Assembly: GCF_934617235.1 (NCBI RefSeq)
Contig: NZ_CAKTTZ010000011.1
Location: 1-55,188 of the forward strand
Length of the DNA stretch: 55,188 nt
Direction: 5' to 3'
Source: an uncultured Ellagibacter sp.
GTDB taxonomy: Bacteria > Actinomycetota > Coriobacteriia > Coriobacteriales > Eggerthellaceae
Part shown: positions 33,489-41,647 of the stretch, piece by piece
Numbering within the stretch: the first letter of the stretch is position 1
How the letters are laid out: every line of letters begins with the position of its first letter
Position numbers and translations under genes: made by a program
Notes under the pieces: model-generated
What the model saw: only the letters and a program-made list of their open reading frames with translations
What the model was told of the DNA's origin: nothing
The model's database searches: none

Positions 33489-33507
33489 GTTGAGGTTCCG
33501 TCTCAAC
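33489..33507. promoter_or_regulatory. Possible LysR-type operator upstream of module 1
   Basis: gttgag-N7-ctcaac is a perfect 6-bp inverted repeat holding a T-N11-A motif, about 107 bases before the MFS start. On the minus strand its ttgaga could serve as a -35, with tttatg 17 bases downstream as a weak -10. It fits a binding site for the hybrid regulator. Confidence 0.4.
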
Positions 33508-33540
33508 AAATGTTGCGACCTCATACTCGCTGGGAGAAAA

Positions 33541-33740
33541 GCGCGCGGGATGAGGGAAAACGAGCGGCCTTGATATGAGGAGAGGAGACGGACGGGAAGG
33601 AGCGCGGGCGCGGTGGGGTAGGCGGGAGGGAGCGCGGGCGCTGCGAGAGGGCGAGATGGAGGCGGGCGCCGCGGGATGGGATGGAAGTGGGGCGCCGCGA
33701 AATGGGGGCTGGACGCCGCAGGATAGCGTGCGGGGACTGG
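33541..33740 (+). repeat. Purine/G-rich tract with degenerate short repeats
   Basis: The plus strand is strongly enriched in G and A for 200 bases with recurring gcgggcgc, gggaggga and (g/c)gcgccgcgg/a words (for example near 33600-33620, 33630-33650, 33660-33725). No protein is recognised. Runs of G could form quadruplexes. Confidence 0.4.
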
Positions 33741-33986
33741 CGACAAAGTGGGGCGAATCACCCGACTCCTGTCACATCCACAACCCCTGAACGCATTTTC
33801 CGCCAGAAACTCCCGTCAGCGCCGCCTTCTCCTTATATCACCAGAACAATCGATCGCGGTTATGCATCAACAGGCTTTCCACGCCCCATTCTGAGCAACA
33901 CCGCACGCGCGCCATACGTCATGCGGGACATCCGAGCGAAATGAGACTTGGAATCGGGGACGAAACGAGCAGAACCATGGGTTCAT

Positions 33987-34135
33987 GGTCATTTGAGCGA
34001 GTTGTGCGACGTTTTTTCGCCCGATTCACCTCCCCATGGTGGCTTGGAGTGCCCTCCTGAGATAAAACCCCAGGTCAATTTCAAGCAAGTCAAATTATCC
34101 TAAAATATGATAGCGCACAACTCGTTCTTTTGACC
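33987..34135. repeat. Long-inverted-repeat element P0
   Basis: Arms 33987-34008 and 34114-34135 are complementary at 18 of 22 positions (cores gagttgtgcg / cgcacaactc). It lies in the 1.65-kb gene-free stretch 33383-35031, with two similar elements to its right. Confidence 0.55.
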
Positions 34136-34215
34136 ACCAACTAAGGGGTGTGCTCCCGAAAGGTCGCTCGAGGGTAGCATTCGAGCACTCGAAGGGTCGG
34201 AGGGACGCACCCGAT

Positions 34216-34405
34216 CACGCCCCGATTCGGGATGCACCGATGGCCGTCGCCGGAACCTTCTTTGCTCCCCCGTTCGTGATGCATCAAGTGCCGTCGCCGG
34301 AACCTTCCGATCGCGTCCCGATTTGTGGTGCATCAAGGGTCATCGCCACCCCTTCTCGCTCTCCGGTTCGCGGTGTATCGGGGACCATCGCTGGAGTCCC
34401 TCCCC
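34216..34405 (+). repeat. Four degenerate tandem repeats of about 48 bp
   Basis: Anchor bases recur at 34224, 34272, 34320 and 34365. Each unit carries a (c)ccg-ttcg-gatgca word and most then gccgtcgccggaacctt or a decayed form. No known protein repeat results, although 48 is a multiple of three. Not a CRISPR: units are contiguous and diverged, with no unique spacers. Confidence 0.55.
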
Positions 34406-34420
34406 GCCTCGTCAACAATT

Positions 34421-34579
34421 TTTGCTCGATGTGCGCAGGTTTTGCCGGAACCTGCCCGCCCATCGCCGATACGAGAGCAGGCACTGCCCCATAGCGCCAG
34501 GTCAGAAAGGTGCGACTTTCCCTGGCTTTTTCGTCTTCGGCCGCCCGTCGAAAAAACCTGCGCACTCCCCTCGAGCAAA
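34421..34579. repeat. Long-inverted-repeat element P1
   Basis: Arms 34421-34443 and 34553-34579 pair through tttgctcga and tgcgcaggtttt, with a 4-base difference in one arm. A nested hairpin gcaggtt/aacctgc lies just inside the left arm. Confidence 0.6.
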
Positions 34580-34652
34580 TAGTTAATTGGGGGATGGATC
34601 CCCCTCGAGCTTTTTCCCCAGGATGCCTTCTTTCTTGAAATCCGCCCGTCGC

Positions 34653-34790
34653 GGACAAAAATTGTCGATATGCGAGGAGTTTGCTATGGGAAACTTGACT
34701 TCAAAAAAATGACCTGGGCAAACGAGGAGCCTCACAGAGCCAACATCCCTCGACGCCCTTTTCAGACTCACATATCGACGATTTCTGTCC
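34653..34790. repeat. Long-inverted-repeat element P2
   Basis: Arms ggacaaaaattgtcgatatg (34653-34672) and 34771-34790 are complementary at 18 of 20 positions. The left arm and following bases (tcgatatgcgaggagtttgc) resemble the P1 left arm, so P1 and P2 are probably related. Confidence 0.6.
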
Positions 34791-34989
34791 CCCATGCAGA
34801 GTTTTCATCAAAGAAAGGAGTGACTTGGGTAGCGTCCCGCCCCACTAAGCGACAGTATCACGAGCGGCATTTCACGATTGACGAAAACGCTCCGTCAAGA
34901 TCTTCACGCATCCCATGATGCGGACAGGGGGAAGAGAAGCCTGCGAAGAGTCATCTTTCTGATGGCGGGACTTAGGACATGTACAATAT

Positions 34990-35019
34990 AAAAAACAGGT
35001 CGGAATGTTTTCCGACCTG
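34990..35019 (-). terminator. Terminator of the tRNA-Ala gene
   Basis: Minus-strand stem caggtcgga/tccgacctg (9 bp, 6-nt loop) followed by tttttt. It lies 12 bases past the tRNA 3' end. Confidence 0.85.
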
Positions 35020-35031
35020 CTTGAGTTCCCA

Positions 35032-35107
35032 TGGTGGAGATGAAGGGATTCGAACCCTCGGCCCCCACGTTGCGAACGTGATGCTCTCCCAGCTGAGCTA
35101 CATCCCC
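35032..35107 (-). tRNA. tRNA-Ala (anticodon CGC)
   Basis: A 76-nt cloverleaf with encoded CCA. Acceptor ggggatg pairs with catctcc (one G-U), D arm gctc/gagc, anticodon stem tcacg/cgtgg with loop ttcgcaa giving CGC, and T loop ttcgaat. It reads GCG codons. A promoter lies just upstream and a strong terminator downstream. To its 3' side is the repeat-filled gap; to its 5' side the A/T-rich helicase gene. Confidence 0.93.
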
Positions 35108-35137
35108 ACGGGTTTTGCGCTCTTGGCGCGTCGATAA

Positions 35138-35166
35138 ATAATGACGGATGATGCGCGGATTGTCAA
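35138..35166 (-). promoter_or_regulatory. Promoter of tRNA-Ala
   Basis: Consensus -35 ttgaca on the minus strand (35166-35161), 17-base spacer, -10 cattat (35143-35138). The remaining 35167-35395 stretch shows no gene. Confidence 0.6.
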
Positions 35167-35395
35167 ATCAAATCCCGAGATGCTCAAATCGTCCACACAA
35201 TACCGAAGCGAGCGGACAAGCAGGTAATGAGAGGTCGAGCGCAGATAATGTCAGCCGCATCTCGTAGAAAAAGACCGCCGACGCTCCAATCATGCAAATC
35301 GTCGCCATATGCGAACCATCGCTTCATTCGCCAACAGATCGCTCGACTGGTCTTACCGGAAACTGAACTCGCGAATCTCGAACTTCGTGCTTGCT

Positions 35396-37633
35396 TCAGC
35401 CCCGCTCAAGAAAATCAGCATAGTACTTAGACAGAAGCCTTGGCGGTGTACCTTTATAGCGAATGTAGAGCCGCTTTCTTGCTCTAGTGAAGTGAACATA
35501 CCGGAGGCGCTTTTCTTCTTCCTCGTCCTCGCTAATCTCCCTCGAGTAGTCAACGATAACATTGTCGAACTCGAGGCCTTTGCCCGCTAAATTCCCAAGA
35601 AGATAAAGCCCAGGCCTGGTTATTCCCTTTGAATCGTCATCGACTATTGCCACTTTTTCCTCATCGAGAACGCACTTCCATCTTTCCTTGTTACCTATCA
35701 AAACAGTGGTTTCATCTTTTTTGAGATCCGTGAGCCTCTTTAACAGATCGACAACCCCATCATCTTCGTCATTTTTTATATGAACGCGATTCATTGCATC
35801 CTCGTAAGAGCAATCCACACCCAAAAGCCTATCGCTAAAACTCCTGATGGCGGGGGTATTGCGCATATTTTTACTCAACGTGATCGTGTGGCCCGTAAGA
35901 CCCTTATCGAGCTCCTTCCATGTAAAATCACGCTGGTAAATCTTCTGGTTCTCGTCGCCCGATATAAAAACCCGAGTGTTCGCGCTCCGTCGGAATCGGA
36001 GCAGCAGCTTAATCGAAAGCAAGGAGAAATCCTGCACTTCATCTATCGCGATGGCATCGTATGCTGGAAGCTGGCTCGACTTCATGAGCCGCTTAGTCGC
36101 CTGCTCAATGGTGTATCTTCCCTTCGCTTCCAACATCTTATTTAGCTCAACCCAAATCTCGAGGATAATCCGCCTCACGACCTCGCGAGGAACGTGCTTC
36201 GTCCCTCGGCCAACACGCACTGCATTGGGGTATTTTTGCACTGCATCGCGCTCATCTTCAAATCTAGCCTCTATCCAGAGAAGTTCGTCCTTGAGCCAAT
36301 CGAGTTCGGCCTTATCAGAAGTGTTGAAATAGTATTCATTAGCCCGGTCCGGATAACGCTTTGCCACCGTTGCCTACGCCATCTTCAGCATGTTTTTGTA
36401 CTCTTCGTCAAAACCGTAGATTATTCTGGCTCCTACGTACCTTACATCCTGAACATACGGCTCAAGGTATGCGAATTCTTCCCTTGGCTTCGAGCGCACA
36501 AGTTGGTTAACGAAAAGGTCGTAATGAACTACCTCAATATCTGGCAAGGAATCTTCGTAATTCGATAAGATGCCCTTTACATACTTAGCTAGCCCCTTGT
36601 TGAAGCAAATAAACAGCGCTTTCTTCTTAGGAGCCTCAAAAAGAGAGCCTTGACCTTGATCGTCAATCTCGGAAATAATCTTCGCCAACAGGCAAAGGGT
36701 CTTTCCCGTTCCAGCTCCTCCGGCAATTTGCAAAATGTTCGTAGTCGAATGAGCACCCTTCGGAAATGCCATGACCTCCAACTGCTTTTCGGTAGCCTGA
36801 CTACCGCCGCGCAATAGCTTCTGGATAAAGTCATGTTCGCTCAAGATTTCTCTAACTTCAGAATCAACGTCGTCAAAAGTTGAGCTAGCCGACTGCTTCC
36901 TAGACTTGAGCAAGTCAATCTGTTTTTGCAAGCCGTCGAATAGCCTGCTCTGTGCTGCAAGCGTCGCTTCGTCTTGTCGAGCAGAGGCGGATGCTCCTAT
37001 TTCTTCCGCCTGCTTGATGAGCTCTTCCATTTTCTGCAAATCGGACTTAGCAGAATTTTCGAAAGCTTCAATCTGAGATTTTGCCTCCTGAGCTTTCCTC
37101 TCGATATCCCTATTGTCGCTGAGCTTGGAAGCTAACTTCGCTCGGCGAGCCATACCCTGCACTTCACTGGCAGGCTTTACAACAAATATCGAATCACCCT
37201 CACAAGCATCGCGATTCGAGAGAGGTGGGATTATCTGCTTTTCCTCGGCGCACCATCGCAGAAAATCATCAAGGAGATTGAGGGTCATCTGGGCATCGAT
37301 GGCGGGAACCGACATTTCATGGGCGCCCTCGTTTCCCTTCCTTCTTATCTCATGGCATTTCAGAGCCATAGACCTATCGAGAAGGCCCTCGTCTTCTGCA
37401 TAATCGATAACTTCGAGGAACTTCATCTGATCGTACGGAAGCGGATCCGCAAGCTTCCTAAGCGCTGTCTCAACAATCTTTCGACAACCGACCAAAGCTT
37501 CTCCAGGATACTCCATCCCGGAGCATCTCCAGCGATTGATGCTTTTCGATAAACCAACGAGCCCCAGGGCGCTTTCTAATTCCGCATCGTGATCCATCAG
37601 GTAATCGAAGTGCTTAAACGTCGAACCGCTCAT
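35396..37633 (-). pseudogene. DUF4145-UvrD-like helicase gene interrupted by one in-frame TAG
   Basis: One reading frame of 746 codons with a single TAG at 36376-36374 (codon 420). Residues 1-120 are DUF4145-like (RRKGNEGAH), 150-270 coiled coil, then the helicase: Walker A GGAGTGKT before the stop; AIDEVQDFSLL (Walker B), SKNMRNTPAI, GKGLEFDNVIV and VHFTRARKRLYI after it. The second part could start at GTG 36367 but would lack Walker A. The region is visibly more A/T-rich than its neighbours and lies beside a tRNA, suggesting acquisition. Domain mix is typical of restriction-linked or phage-defence helicases, but no partner gene is present. Nonsense mutation, sequencing error or read-through are all possible. 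Confidence 0.75.
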
Positions 37634-37874
37634 AATCGCATCATCAATTCAGAATACCAATTGCCGTCAAATAACCGCGCTTGTACTCATTATAGTTCAT
37701 AAGCGAGATAGTCCCCCGCTTGGTAAGCGGACAACCCGACTAATTCAGTCATCCATTCGCAATCAATTGTTTCAAGAAGTGACCAGCTATTCAACCCAGC
37801 TTGACGCCCATCTTGCGAGAGGCTCGCAATGGGGACAAACGAACGGGCAAGCAGCCAGCAAGCCGCGCGCCCTA

Positions 37875-37906
37875 AAACAAGTATGCCCCGAGCGAGTCGG
37901 GGCATA
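37875..37906 (-). terminator. Terminator of veg
   Basis: Minus-strand hairpin tatgccccgac...ctcggggcata (37882-37906) followed by cttgtttta, 24 bases past the veg stop. The 37634-37874 gap otherwise holds nothing I can support. Confidence 0.65.
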
Positions 37907-37930
37907 CCTCCTTGCACCATGCGGCTGGTT

Positions 37931-38269
37931 TTAGGAGAGAACTTTTTCCTCGAGAACGACTTCAGTCTTCTCGGGAATAGCGTTGGGGTTTTCAATCTCG
38001 AACGGCTCGAACAGCGGCTCACCGTTCTGGGACAGCTCGACCATGCCCGTCAGGACATCGACATACTGGTAGGACTGGCGCGCCGTGCGACCGCGCTTAC
38101 GATCGACCTCCATGATGAACAGCTGCGGATGAACCTGGGTAAGGACACCCTCGCTCTCAACGATTTTGGAACGACCCATGTTCGCGCGCACCTTCAGGCG
38201 CTGACCCACGAAATCATGCAGCGTGTCATGAATCGAGTCGACGATTTTTGCTTGCTGTGCTAAATCCAT
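37931..38269 (-). CDS. veg: Veg family protein (DUF1021)
   Basis: A 112-aa protein whose core DFVGQRLKVRANMGRSKIVE, then GVLTQVHPQLFIMEVD and RQSYQYVDVLTGMVEL, matches Veg of Bacillus, a small SH3-like protein that affects sporulation and biofilm through unknown means. It has a C-terminal extension of about 30 residues not seen in short Veg proteins. ATG 38269 (MDLAQQ) is used; the frame to 38329 is longer but lacks a better ribosome site. It follows rsmA, as in Firmicutes. Confidence 0.88.
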   Translation of the reverse strand: MDLAQQAKIVDSIHDTLHDFVGQRLKVRANMGRSKIVESEGVLTQVHPQLFIMEVDRKRGRTARQSYQYVDVLTGMVELSQNGEPLFEPFEIENPNAIPEKTEVVLEEKVLS

Positions 38270-38368
38270 GCTGGCTCTTTCTCCCGCATATATAGTTATC
38301 TCGGTTGCGCATTGTATCACGGACGTCAATTTTCATGCGAAATCTCGCGATAAACGGTACAATAACCG

Positions 38369-39430
38369 CTATAATGGGTTAGATTCCCTCCGTAAATAAG
38401 CCTTGCCCAGCGCAATGAACTCGTCAAGCGAGAGCGTCTCGCCGCGGCGTTTGGCATCGATTCCGCATTCATCAAGCAAATCGGGAATACACCCGACGAA
38501 GGCCTTGCCGGCGTTACCCCTGCTCGCAAAATACGTTTTAAACGAATTGGAAATGGTCTTGCGACGGCTCGCGAAGGCGGCGTCGGCCATGACGCACGTC
38601 GCCTTGAGAAGCGCGTCGTCGAGCGGCACACCGTCGGCGTCGAACACGGGTCTGCGATCGAGGCGCAAAACCGACGAGTCGACATGCGGCGGCGGGAAGA
38701 AATTGTTGGGGCTCACCAGGAATCGACCCGCAGGCTCGGCGTACAGGCGCAGCTTAACCGTGTAGGCACCATAGTTCTTCGAGCCCGGCTCGGCGCACAT
38801 GCGGTCAGCGACTTCCTTTTGAACCATCACCGTCGCGCTCTCAAGCTGAGAAAACTTCTGGAAGAAATCAAGCACGAGCGTGGCTGCCACCGCATAGGGC
38901 AGATTGGCCACGAACTTGTTGGGGAAAGAGTGGCGAGTACCATTCCCAGACCCAAGAGGGCGAGGGGCATACTTCGCGCTCAAACAGTCCTGCTTTGGCG
39001 AACAGTCCACTGGACTGTTCGCGTCGCGCGGAACTGCGCGCGAAGCACGCCCCTCGCCCTCGCTCGGAACAGCGCACTTCGCCAACGCAAGACACACTTC
39101 TTCCTCAGTCAATTCAAGCGCATCCTTCGAGATGAGAGCGAAGCGATCGGCCCACGGCTCGAGCGTGTCCTCAAGCACCGCGGGCAAATCGGCATCGCGC
39201 TCAACCGACACCACGCGCCCAGCGCACTTCAGAAGCGCGATGGTAAGCGTCCCGATTCCAGGACCAACCTCGAGCACGTCGTCGGTCGCATCGAGTCGCG
39301 CAAGCTCGACGATCTTTTGCAGAATTGCATCGTTGACCAGGAAGTTCTGGCCGAGCGCATGCTTTGTCGACAGGCCGTGCTCCTCCAGAACGTCGCGCGT
39401 TACCGCAGGAGTCGCCAAAGGGGAAAGCAT
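38369..39430 (-). CDS. rsmA: 16S rRNA dimethyladenosine methyltransferase with in-frame repeat insertion
   Basis: SAM-dependent enzyme that dimethylates the two adjacent adenines near the 3' end of 16S rRNA; 353 aa against about 270-300 usual. QNFLVND, DVLEVGPGIGTLTIALL (SAM site), NLPYAV (catalytic, about 176) and the C-terminal RRKTISNSFK region are intact. Between EEEVCLAL and NKFVANLPYA there is an insertion of about 53 residues (about 117-170) with unusual composition, encoded largely by a palindromic repeat (38957-39060). The frame is kept. The gene starts one base after the flavoprotein stop. Confidence 0.92.
   Translation of the reverse strand: MLSPLATPAVTRDVLEEHGLSTKHALGQNFLVNDAILQKIVELARLDATDDVLEVGPGIGTLTIALLKCAGRVVSVERDADLPAVLEDTLEPWADRFALISKDALELTEEEVCLALAKCAVPSEGEGRASRAVPRDANSPVDCSPKQDCLSAKYAPRPLGSGNGTRHSFPNKFVANLPYAVAATLVLDFFQKFSQLESATVMVQKEVADRMCAEPGSKNYGAYTVKLRLYAEPAGRFLVSPNNFFPPPHVDSSVLRLDRRPVFDADGVPLDDALLKATCVMADAAFASRRKTISNSFKTYFASRGNAGKAFVGCIPDLLDECGIDAKRRGETLSLDEFIALGKAYLRRESNPL
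38957..39060. repeat. Palindromic repeat element inserted inside rsmA
   Basis: Outer arms 38957-38979 and 39038-39060 are complementary except for about two bases (agggcgaggggc / gcccctcgccct outer, cttcgcgc / gcgcgaag inner). Inside are aacagtcc...ggactgtt and the family core words acagtcctgc and gcggaactgcgcgcga, shared with the copies at 7.3-7.8 and 54.9 kb. It encodes residues about 124-158 of RsmA. Confidence 0.85.
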
Positions 39431-39431
39431 A

Positions 39432-40427
39432 CTAGCCACGGCCGTTGCCCTTCTTCGAGTTACCCTTCTTCGCGGCGCCCTTTGTCCGCGCACCACCCTG
39501 CTGGCTGCCTCGTTTTCCCTGAGCACCGCGGGATTTCTGTGAGCCTTCAGATTTGCGCGAGCCGCCGCCCGGATGCGACCCCTTCGGCTTGCCGTTCGCG
39601 CTCGCGGGCTTCTTGCCGCCGCCCTGACGCGACGCGCTCTTCGCATGGGGCGATTTCGCACCTCCCGCATCGTCGAGCGAAAGCCTCGTGCGCGCGCCAC
39701 CACGAGGGCCGCGCGATGATCCAGGCTCGGGGGAATTCTCCTCACCCGAGCTCGGAGCCCCTTCGGCTTGGGGAAACTCGATAATCGCAGCCCCGTCGCC
39801 TTCTGCACCCTGAACAGGCGTTACAGCGGAATCGACAGCTGCGAAGAAATCCTCGATCGAGTACACCTCGGCCTCGGCCGTGATCTCGCCATCATTGTCG
39901 ATCTTCCCCACCCAGTCGAACACAGTTTCCAGACGGAACCCTGCAACGGCGAGCGCCGAACGAACGATAGTCACGAGCGCAGAAAAACCGTGCGGATCGC
40001 CGCCCTCGCCCACCGCGTGCAACACAGCCGGGCGCTTTTCCTCGGCGCGCGCATTCGTCCAATAGTAAGGTTGCAAACGGTCGAGCAGAGCCTTCAGCTG
40101 CGACGGAGGGCCCGCGAAATACACGGGACTCACCACGGTAATCTCGTCCGCCGAATCGATGAGCTCGTAGATTTCCTGCATGTCGTCGTCAATGACACAG
40201 GGGGCGAAATCGTCTTCAAGGGCTTCCTCGCCAAGCTCGACAAGCTTCGCGATATTGTCGCGGCACGCATCGCAGCCCATGCATCCCGCCACCGAAAGCG
40301 TGGAAACCGGCGCAAGCGCGAGCTCGTCATCGGGGCATTCCTCGATGCAAGTCTCGAAAAGCATATTGGCCAGATGCGCGCTCCTGCCGTCCGTGCGCGG
40401 CGAGCCGACGATGATAAGACGATTCAA
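39432..40427 (-). CDS. Iron-sulfur-flavoprotein-like FMN protein with basic disordered tail
   Basis: A 331-aa protein. The first 200 residues are a flavodoxin-fold FMN domain of the NADPH-dependent FMN reductase / iron-sulfur flavoprotein type: LIIVGSPRTDGRSAHLANML, GCMGCDACRD (Cys motif), SPVYFAGPPSQLKALLDRL. From about 220 to the end is a low-complexity Gly/Ser/Lys/Arg/Gln tail (GGKKPASANGKPKGSHPGGG), strongly basic, as in RNA-binding tails. The TTG at 40427 follows gagagggg. It occupies the place of rnmV between tatD and rsmA. Confidence 0.8.
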   Translation of the reverse strand: MNRLIIVGSPRTDGRSAHLANMLFETCIEECPDDELALAPVSTLSVAGCMGCDACRDNIAKLVELGEEALEDDFAPCVIDDDMQEIYELIDSADEITVVSPVYFAGPPSQLKALLDRLQPYYWTNARAEEKRPAVLHAVGEGGDPHGFSALVTIVRSALAVAGFRLETVFDWVGKIDNDGEITAEAEVYSIEDFFAAVDSAVTPVQGAEGDGAAIIEFPQAEGAPSSGEENSPEPGSSRGPRGGARTRLSLDDAGGAKSPHAKSASRQGGGKKPASANGKPKGSHPGGGSRKSEGSQKSRGAQGKRGSQQGGARTKGAAKKGNSKKGNGRG

Positions 40428-40489
40428 GAATTCCCCTCTCAAGCGCAAAAACCTGTGCGCATTGTACTACGGCTGCACGAAACGGCAGT

Positions 40490-41635
40490 CTATTTCCCCA
40501 GCTGCCATGCGGTCGGCGGACGATTCAGCATGCTTTCCGCGTTCGTGAGCACACGGCGGAACAACGCCAGGCGCTCCTCGCCCTCCGCACCGTGCACATC
40601 GGCGAGCGCACTCTCGGTGAACACCACCATGGCGGGCTCGCACACCTCGCCGCGCAACGGCTTGGGCGCCATATACGGGGAGTCGGTCTCCACCATGAGC
40701 TGCATCTCGGGCACGCGCGCCGCTGCCGCACGGATGTCGTCGCCGTTGTTGAAGGTGAGCGCACCGCCGAACGTGACCGAGCAACCCGCCTCGATCCACG
40801 GCCTAAGCGTTTCCCAATCGTCCGTGAAGCAGTGCAGGATGCACCCCGCCTCAGGCCATCCCTCGTCACGCATGATGGCGAGCGCGTCGTCGTGCGCCTC
40901 GCGAACGTGCAGCATCACGGGCAACCCTGCCTCTTTCGCGATGCGCACCTGTGCGCGGAATGCCCGCTCTTGGTCCTCGCGCGGCGAAAGGTCGTAGTGG
41001 TAGTCCAGCCCGATTTCCCCCAAGCACGACGTGCGCTTGTCGTGCAGCAGCGCGCGCAGGCGCTCCTCGATTTCGGGGCCCCAGTGCTTCGCGTTATGAG
41101 GGTGAAGGCCAGCTGCAATGCGCATCCGCGGCACGCGCGGAGACGGCTGGCCTCAACAGCGGGAGAAGAGCCGCTGCATGGAAAGCGCGGCTTCGTGGTT
41201 CCATTTCGAAAGGTTGTCATAAGTGGTCGTGCCGTCCTCGAAAACATCGACCACCGTGCACATGAAACCGACCCCGTGAAGGCCCGCGCGGGCGAGCGCG
41301 AGCCCGGGGTTTTTCTGGTACTGCAGATGACAATGGGCATCGACCGCTAAAACGCTCAGGTCAGGCGCTTCCACAATCTTCCATTCCCCGTGCTTTTTCC
41401 GTTTGCGGAACAAGCTGTCGAAGAACTCGGGCTCCGTCAGCTCGTCCGTCGTGTTCGGCTCAGGTGCACCGGCAGCCGCGGCCGCCTCGGGTGCGCCGGC
41501 AGCCGCGGCCGCCTCGCCGGCCATCGTGGCCTCCTTGGCAACAGCAGCCTCGCCAACCACGCCACTCGCGCCAGACATCTCGAACGTCGACACCTCAGGT
41601 GCGGTCATGCCCATGTCGCTCATCTCCAAAATCAC
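40490..41635 (-). CDS. tatD: TatD family metal-dependent hydrolase with an in-frame TGA
   Basis: TIM-barrel nuclease normally found between metG and rsmA. One frame of 382 codons; TGA at 41155-41153 is codon 161, preceded by Cys (FSRC). Before it: an Ala/Pro/Glu-rich N-terminal extension of about 70 residues, then VDAHCHLQ (metal HxH). After it: RIAAGLHPHNAKHW, GEIGLDYHYD (metal Glu), LPVMLHVREA, ILHCFTDDW and VETDSPYMAP, all intact. The stop falls in a variable linker. It is followed at once by a SECIS-like hairpin. If not recoded, the second part could start at ATG 41134 but would lack the HxH strand. The first start is GTG 41635. Confidence 0.8.
41107..41152 (-). promoter_or_regulatory. 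SECIS-like hairpin immediately after the tatD UGA
   Basis: RNA directly 3' of the UGA folds: outer stem GGCCAGC/GCUGGCC (41152-41146 with 41113-41107), inner stem UCCGCG/CGCGGA (41141-41136 with 41130-41125) and 5-nt loop CGUGC (41135-41131). The loop begins 17 nt after the UGA and has G among its first two bases, within the published bacterial SECIS pattern. High GC makes chance hairpins common. Confidence 0.4.
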
Positions 41636-41647
41636 GAACCCGATGCG

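Noticed and set aside
34216..34405. Possible CRISPR array
   Set aside because: Repeat units are contiguous, diverged and about 48 bp with no unique spacers; no cas genes are present.
36374..36376. Pyrrolysine or other recoding of the helicase TAG
   Set aside because: No pyl genes or structural signal seen; a nonsense mutation in an acquired gene is simpler.
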